Made by a program: the position numbers and the translations under genes. A DNA stretch of 64,000 nt, taken from assembly GCA_026214975.1 (NCBI GenBank), contig CM047810.1, positions 95,310,316 through 95,374,315 on the forward strand, given 5' to 3'. Below the pieces are notes generated by a model that was not told where the DNA came from, did not search any database, and saw only the letters and a list, made by a program, of their open reading frames with translations. This document shows, one piece after another, positions 58,321 through 64,000 of this stretch (positions are counted from its first letter, which is position 1; each line of letters starts with the position of its first letter). Source of the DNA: Gentiana macrophylla (taxonomy: Eukaryota > Streptophyta > Magnoliopsida > Gentianales > Gentianaceae).

Positions 58321-59305
58321 TGGTAAAGGCAAGGGTCCAGAGCAAGGGTCGAAAGACCAAGGACCACCACATCATCAAGGTCAGAATGTTAATTATGGTG
58401 TTAATTCGGTTATGAATTATGTGCCATTTATTTCTGAATCTTTTTACATGCAGGATGATGATGTTTCGTGGTGGATCGACTCGGGAGCAACAAGACATGT
58501 ATGCAAAGATCGACGCTGGTTTGAAGACTTTGAACCAGTGAACGATGGATCTATCATAAAGATGGGAAACGAGTCGAAGGCTGTAATTTGTGGCTTTGTA
58601 ACAATTACTTTAAATTTTAGTTCTGGGAAATCTGTAAAACTATTTAATGTTTTATTTGTGCCATGCATTCGGAAAAACCTTGTTTCGGGTGCTTTGTTGT
58701 GTAAATCGGGCTACAAACAAGTTTATGAGTCCGATAGGTTTATTTTGTCTAAACATGGTATTTTTGTTGGTTTTTGCTATTTGTGTAATGACATGTTTAT
58801 GCTTAATGTTGTTAATAATAAAGTTAATCAAGTTATGCATATTTCTGATGTTAATATTTCAAAGTTGTGGCATGCACGATTAGGACACGTACATTACAAA
58901 CGTATGCATGTTATGTGTAAGAATGCTTTGATTCCCCCTTTTGATATCAATATGAATAAATGTACTACTTGTATGCTTACTAAGATTGTAAGACAACCTT
59001 TTCATGGTGTTGAAAGGTCGTCTACAATTTTGGAACTTATCCATAGTGATTTGTGTGATCTTTATGCCACACCTTCTTTGGGAAATAAGAAATATCTTGT
59101 TACTTTTATAGATGATCATACTCGCTTTTGTTATGTATATTTACTTAATACAAAAGACGAAGCACTTGATAAGTTTAAAGTTTATAAAAGTGAAGTTGAA
59201 TTGCAATTAAATTCAAGTATCAAACGTTTTACTGCACCGATAGAGGTGGAGAATACTATGATCCAACCTACTTGGTCGTGTGGTATTATACACGAGGTTT
59301 CTTGA
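58277..59305 (+). pseudogene. El7 protease and integrase (largely open frame)
   Basis: A 342-codon open frame. WWIDSGATRHVCKDRRWFED around residue 65 is the aspartic protease active site with intact DSGA. LWHARLGHVHYKRMHVM and CTTCMLTKIVRQPF form the GAG-pre-integrase zinc module. IHSDLCDLYATPSLGNKKY and FIDDHTRFCYVYL start the integrase core. The frame is lost near 59215, before the second catalytic Asp. The ATG at 58277 lies inside the knuckle region, so translation would normally come from upstream gag. Confidence 0.9.
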
Positions 59306-59580
59306 CCGTATACGCCACAACAAAATGGCATCGCGAGAGAGGAAGAACCGTACTCTAAAAGAGATGGTAAATTCCATGTTATCCTACTCGGGATTGAGCG
59401 GTGGATTTTGGGGTGAGGCCATGTTAACGGCACGTTATCTACTAAACATAATTCCTAATAAAAGGAATTTGCACCCCGTATGAACTTTGGTCAAAAAGAA
59501 ACCAAACTTGAATTACTTAAAAGTTTGGGGCTGCAGGGCGGTTGTTAGACTTCCCGATCCTAAAATTAAAACTTTAGGAG
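59306..59580 (+). pseudogene. El7 integrase, catalytic Glu region and C-terminus
   Basis: Resumes in shifted frames: TPQQNGIA near 59309, then RKNRTLKEMVNSMLSYSGLS and FWGEAMLTARYLLN (59340-59460), then LNYLKVWGCRAVVRLPDPKI up to about 59577. It stops at LGERG, where functional elements continue with ECIFVGY. Confidence 0.85.
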
Positions 59581-59883
59581 AAAGAGGCAGAATGGCTTAG
59601 GAATTTGATTCATGAAATTCCTTTATGGCCTAAACCAATATCACCAATATCTATCCATTGTGATAGCTCATCTACACTGTTTAAAGCATATAGTCATGTG
59701 TATAATGGTAAGTCACGACACTTAGGCGTTAGACATAGCGCGGTACGTGAGTTGATCTCTCACGGGGTGATATCGGTTGTGTATGTGAGATCTCAAAGAA
59801 ATTTGGCTGATCATTTGACGAAAGGATTGGCTAAGGACTTGTTACAAAAGTCAGTAGTCGGGATGAGACTACAACATGTATAA
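59581..59883 (+). pseudogene. El7 RNase H tail
   Basis: Begins with the EAEWLRNLIHEIPLWP segment, followed by ISIHCDSSSTLFKAYSHVYN, GKSRHLGVRHSAVRELI and NLADHLTKGLAKDLL, ending TAA at 59881-59883. Only the C-terminal half of RNase H is kept. 59884-60421 is 3' leader without genes, ending in the purine tract. Confidence 0.88.
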
Positions 59884-60421
59884 GTTTCTGAATATGGGAC
59901 GCCCAATTTCCCTTTGGTACAATGCCTTAGGCTAAATTCAATGTGGTAAGCCTGTTTTTGGAAACTTGAGCACATGTATTAATCCCGAAGGTATGTCTTC
60001 GCTTAACTGTGAGATTAGGTTGAAGTGTTATCTTCTTAATGAATCTTATAAAAGTGCTAATGCAGGTGCACGGTAAACTAAAGATTCACCTATATAAGTA
60101 TGAAGTATGGCCGCTTCAAGGAAAGTTGGGTTGGCTTTCTAAATGCTCAAGAATGGATATGGACACAAGGCCGGTTTTCAAAGAATGGTGTCAAGTATAA
60201 TACTTTGAAGTAGTTTTAATTCATGTGTATTGTTATGTACATGTATTCAAAATGTGTAAAGGGGTTCAATGCATAGTCACACCCCAATACTCGAATATTT
60301 GCGTGTAATAATACTAGATGGAAATTCAATCTTCGTGACATTTTCATTGAATCATGAGTTGGTTTGTTTTATGACTGTTTTGTTTTACTAAACCAAGGAT
60401 TATACTTAAATGGGGGAGGAA

Positions 60422-61152
60422 TGTTGGTGATTTAAGTATAATCACAAGCCGTTGAGGTAATCGGGGTTTAGTACAAGGATGGATATACTCGTAACACTTA
60501 ATTATAAGTTTGGAGGTGCGGAGTGCACGCTTATATAAGTGTATATGAATATACGGATGGAAAATAAGCAAGTATAGTTCGAGAAAATCACTTAAAGGAC
60601 CAGAAAACCAGTTAAAGGACCAAAAATCAGGTTTTGGTGAAACAGAGTGACATGCGCCCGCCTGTGGAACTTCAGCATGCCTAAAAGTTGAACAGAAAGT
60701 TTGGCGGTTTTCTGATGATCACAGCGCCGCTTGGGTCCAAAAGCGATTTTAGGTACCTCTTGGTCTTTTTAAGTGGTTATAACCAAGTGATACCTTTTCA
60801 CTTAGGTTGTAACCTTAAAATACGAACTTGTAACTTATTTCTCTGCAATCCAAGTACTATAAAAGGTCTTTTTACATTGTTGGAAAAAGATAGAACAAAT
60901 GTATGCATCCTTGATCAAGTCAAAAACATCAAAACACTACAGAGTAATCTTTTGATCTATTTTATCCTAGACAAAAGGCAAGGCTCTCAGTCTGTATCTC
61001 ACTTAAATTATTCGTGATACTCCGGACAAGTTAGGGGTCGAATAAATTTAAGAAGGACAGCGATATACGCGTAACTGCGATGATCCATTCTTCATAAAAT
61101 TTACAGATTTTCAAAGCATTGGTGATCAATCAAGACCCTCAAAACTACAGCA
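60422..61152 (+). repeat. El7 3' LTR
   Basis: Closely similar to the 5' LTR. The second palindrome is lost: 'cacagcgccgcttggg' at 60720-60735 replaces it, and the first carries one change (ACATGCG). Confidence 0.92.
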
Positions 61153-61157
61153 TCTCA

Positions 61158-62579
61158 ATCACAAATTTACTTAATCTTTGACTAACGGATGTACAGAGAA
61201 ACCGAGATTAGTAATTCGCAAATTACTATTATTCACAAGCAATTCAAATATTTATACATATTATTATGATTTTTTTTTTTTAATTTACAAAATCATTTAC
61301 TTAGAGATAACTTAAATTTGTGCTTTTAGACACATATCTTTCACTGGTCCTTGTGGAATGAAATTTGATTAAAATCAGGATGAACCACTCAAAAGGACTA
61401 ATTAATGTCTTAACTGAATGTATTGTGAACACAAATTCATGTGAATCAACACGCATTCACAAACAAGCAGAGGATCAAACATCTTCTTTAATTACGGTAG
61501 TAGTTAAAGCAAAATTGTGATTCCATAGATACTACCCGAGCACACTATATATGCGTAGTGAATTAATAATATAAACACTTGCTTATTGGAAATTGGCGAT
61601 GACAAATTATGTCACCTTGAATAATCCGGACCCTAATATGAATCTAGTGATGAACACACACAAAACCCTAATGCCTAAAAGAGTATGATGGTGGGGGATT
61701 TTAGTATTTGCGGCTGAGTCTAAGACTGTATCTTAGATTGTCTACGTATCCTGTTAGGTTTCAGGAATCAAGCCTTACGTAGTTCCTGGATTGGGGTATT
61801 TATATTGACAATACTTGCCTAAACCCTAAGGTTAAGTCGGTTTATGTTATTGTCATCTTTACCCCTTAATGAGCCTTAAACCCTTGCCCAAGCTATCGCT
61901 GTTAATGGGCTTGGACAGCTGGTGCGGACTCTGTCCTCGAGGTCGATATTCCGACCTGTGGTAATCGGCCATGGAACTCATTGTCCTACACTGCTAGCTG
62001 GTGTGGACTCTGTCCTTATGGACTTGTCGTCTCACACTGCTCGATAGTCGATCGTCGTAGCCTGGAGTCTGCTAGATGGCCTTAGCCTCGAGCCTGGGCA
62101 TCGACATGAATACCTTGATGTTTTATCCATAATGTTGTCTTAGGACCAATCGATAGACGACACATGGAGGGAGTGAAACCCTGTATCTTCATAAGCCCCC
62201 CAGACTTGAGAGTGGCGACTCTCGTTGTCCAGTGTCGAGTCTGTCTTATGAATCGTCTTCGAATTGGGTTATTCTCTGGGCAGGAAAAAGCCCGCCACTT
62301 TGCAACCCTAACTGCTTATTGACACGTGGCGCGATATCCTGGCACACAACGCTTCGTATCCCGTAACACGCGTTACCGCCTTGATTCTCGCGATTCTTAG
62401 GGGTTATAACTCCCCATTATCTCCTGTCTTTTCAAATTATTTACAATCTTTTGCAAGCATAAAAGGAGAGGAGATTGCAGCAGAGCGAATTTGCCATTTT
62501 CTTCTTACAAACTCCAAACTTAAAACACCAAGTAAGCTCCTTTTTTCTGTGCTATTCATCCTTTTCTTTGATTTCATTC
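61158..62579. other. Non-coding leader or LTR-like region upstream of the PF04195-type gene
   Basis: No gene. 61750-61805 carries 'gtctacgtatcct..atcaagccttacgtagttcc', a block shared with the LTRs of element T (20580-20620), so a TAT/Ogre-type LTR fragment is likely. A direct repeat 'agctggtg.ggactctgtcct' occurs near 61917 and 62000. 62185-62240 ('cccccagacttgagagtggcgactctcg') lies next to the promoter region. Confidence 0.5.
62322..62330 (+). promoter_or_regulatory. G-box/ABRE-like element
   Basis: ACACGTGGC, a classical plant bZIP/bHLH binding core, 258 bp before the ATG at 62580. A TATA-like 'gcataaaagg' lies at 62457-62466. Function not shown. Confidence 0.4.
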
Positions 62580-64000
62580 ATGTCTAGTAGTAGTAGCGCT
62601 ACTGAATCTGATAGGGGTAGTGAAACGCCTTCCCGTAGCCACACTCCGGCACCTGCTACCTCTGATCATCTTCTCCGGCAAGACTCCGGTGAGCCCACAG
62701 CTTCCTCTCCTCTTGTCCCTAAACAACCCAAGAAGCTAGTAACAAGGATGGATGGAAAAGGGGCTAAAGGTTGTCTTAGTTCTCTTTCTTCTGAGGAGGT
62801 TACCAGACTTTGCCAAAAATACAACATCGCCTGCCCTCAATTCGAAGCTCGACTTCCTTCCGGTCTGAATCGATTTGCTAATGAGCCCCCAGAGGGATTT
62901 TGTGCTGTCTACGAGAATCAACTTGCGAGTGGATTAAGGTTTCCACTCTGTCTGGCCGTTCTCGCGATCCTCGACCACTATGAGGTGAGTGTTTCCCAGA
63001 TAGCCCCGAATGGCGTTAGGATTCTGATGGGGTTTATCATAGCATGTCGAGTTGCAAGGGTTTGCTTCTCGATACCTTTGTTTCGGTATTATTACCAGAT
63101 GGCGGCCACGCCCGACAAGCTATGGTACACCTTTCAGAGGAGAGCGCACCGACACGAATTCATAACCAAGGGGCCTTCTTCTCACGGGGAGTGGAAGCCT
63201 CGATTTTTCTTCCTTCGACATGGCCTGGAGAACCCCTATATAGGGCAATGGAAGACGAGGGGAGTGAAAAAAGACAAGCTGGGGAATGCCCGCGTTCCTC
63301 AAGAGGCCCGACTGCTGGGTGGACACAATTTCGAGGTGTGCACTCGAGACTTGAGTCTCCTCTATCATCTAGCCCACTTGAAGGATGCGGGGCCGGTTCC
63401 ATACGCTAACCTTCACGCCCAAGACCAAGAAAACCGTAGGATGTTCTTTATTTGTTTGCTTCTATATTTGCTGTTTGTAGAGTCTGATAACTTGTCGTTT
63501 ATCGATCAAAACTAACTGGTTCTTTTCATTCTGCAGTGGGAAGGTTTTCCAAGGTTAGCGATCCTACTCGCGTTCCTCTATCGGCGGTCGTGGCTGCCCC
63601 ACCTGTCGGTGGTCGGGATACTCCTGACTTGCCTGTGGCTGAAGTCAGGGCGCCTTCTTCTTCCCGAGAGGGGAGTGCCTCTCAACCTGAAACAATTCCT
63701 GCTGCAGTCGAGTCAACGGTGCCGGTCCGATCTGCCGAGCTACCTCCGACCACTAACGGCTTATCAGTTCGATATGGCTCGCTTCGAGACGGAGATGAGG
63801 AGGAGCTGATCGACTTGACTCCAGCAGTCGAGGTTAATGTCGAGGGGCAAGCAGCTCCGACCAAGAAGAGGCCCACTGTTGCTGAGGTGGTAAGAGAGCA
63901 GCTTCGCCAGTCGAAGAAGCCCAAAACTGTTGAAACTCCTACCGAGATGGAGGTTGATGTAAACTGGGCCGCTGAGGACTGTGCAGCCTTGGAGGATAAG
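62580..64000 (+). CDS. PF04195-type (putative gypsy type transposon) gag-like protein, partial, spliced
   Basis: Plant transposon-associated protein of the PF04195 type, probably the gag-like ORF of an LTR element. Start chosen at 62580 (MSSSSSATESDRGSETPS), although the frame is open upstream to an ATG at 62475. Residues 1-55 are Ser/Pro-rich and disordered. Residues about 105-215 form the domain: RFPLCLAVLAILDHYEVSV, QIAPNGVRILMGFI, FRYYYQM and EWKPRFFFL. A GT-AG intron is placed at 63436-63536 (donor CC|GTAGGAT, acceptor TTCTGCAG|TGGG). Splicing joins 285 codons plus one base to a second exon that stays open for 155 codons to the window end, with an acidic Pro/Glu-rich stretch. Without splicing, translation stops at 63513. 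No frameshift or internal stop in 440 codons. Confidence 0.8.
63436..63536 (+). other. Predicted intron in the PF04195-type gene
   Basis: 101 bp, T-rich, with a branch-point-like CTAAC near 63512 and polypyrimidine 'ttcttttcattctgcag' before the acceptor. Removing it keeps the frame open. Confidence 0.75.

Larger units (their letters stand above)
56733..61152 (+). mobile_element. Copia-type element El7, reverse transcriptase deleted
   Basis: LTRs at 56733-57482 and 60422-61152 (TGTTGGTGATTT..TACARCA) with the duplication TCTCA (56728-56732, 61153-61157) and a purine tract 'atgggggaggaa' before the right LTR. The internal region is only 2.9 kb: gag, protease, integrase, then directly the RNase H tail. 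No standard primer-binding site follows the left LTR, and the gag ATG is just 28 bp inside it. Non-autonomous. Confidence 0.92.

Noticed and set aside
1..64000. CRISPR arrays, rRNA or tRNA genes, host protein genes
   Set aside because: Tandem arrays lack spacer-repeat structure, no tRNA-like B-box with a matching cloverleaf was noticed, and every recognisable protein domain is transposon-derived. A tRNAscan or rRNA search was not possible.

Overview
This looks like 64 kb of nuclear repeat-rich DNA from a eudicot plant. The evidence is the content: Ty1/copia and Ty3/gypsy-like LTR retrotransposons of plant type, a truncated L1-type LINE, Helitron 3' termini, Mutator-like MITEs with 9-10 bp target duplications, and at the right edge a spliced ORF with the plant-specific 'putative gypsy type transposon' domain (Pfam PF04195). 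I see no convincing host gene, no tRNA or rRNA gene and no CRISPR. Family names come from motifs I can read; no database search was run.

Layout. 1-9232: an LTR of a family I call R (R0) is split by a second R LTR (R1, 758-8800, duplication TCTAT). R1 holds a 173-bp Mutator-like MITE, a GC-rich island, a T-rich block with three diverged direct repeats, and a Helitron 3' terminus at 7616. 9285-16290: R LTR R2 is split by a young copia element (El1, 9743-14717, duplication AATAG). 16291-20406: a linker, repeat S1, a relic copia reverse transcriptase on the minus strand, and a second Helitron terminus. 20407-25965: a minus-strand non-autonomous gypsy-type element (T, duplication GAACC) that contains a solo LTR (21231-23790, duplication CATGG) and tandem arrays.

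25966-51172 is a third R copy followed by a second S copy, the same R-S order as at 14718-18263. It has been expanded by El2 (26809-32001, minus strand, same family as El1, duplication CAAAC), by El5 (copia, minus strand, truncated), by a 9.7-kb LARD-like element El4 inside the 3' LTR of El5 (duplication GTGAC) that itself carries a LINE fragment, and by two solo LTRs. 51342-55350 is a decayed minus-strand copia element (El6) with an Athila/TAT-like solo LTR inside its 3' LTR (duplication CCTTT). 55498-56228 is a Mutator-like element that appears to carry the 3' end of a hAT transposase-like gene. 56733-61152 is copia element El7 (duplication TCTCA), which has lost its reverse transcriptase. 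61158-64000 is the leader and a two-exon gag-like ORF, still open at the window edge.

The sequences do not form a pathway. The window is a record of nested insertions, and the relative order of insertion can be read from target duplications and interrupted LTRs. Most coding remains are frameshifted; the only long intact reading frame is the spliced PF04195-type ORF.
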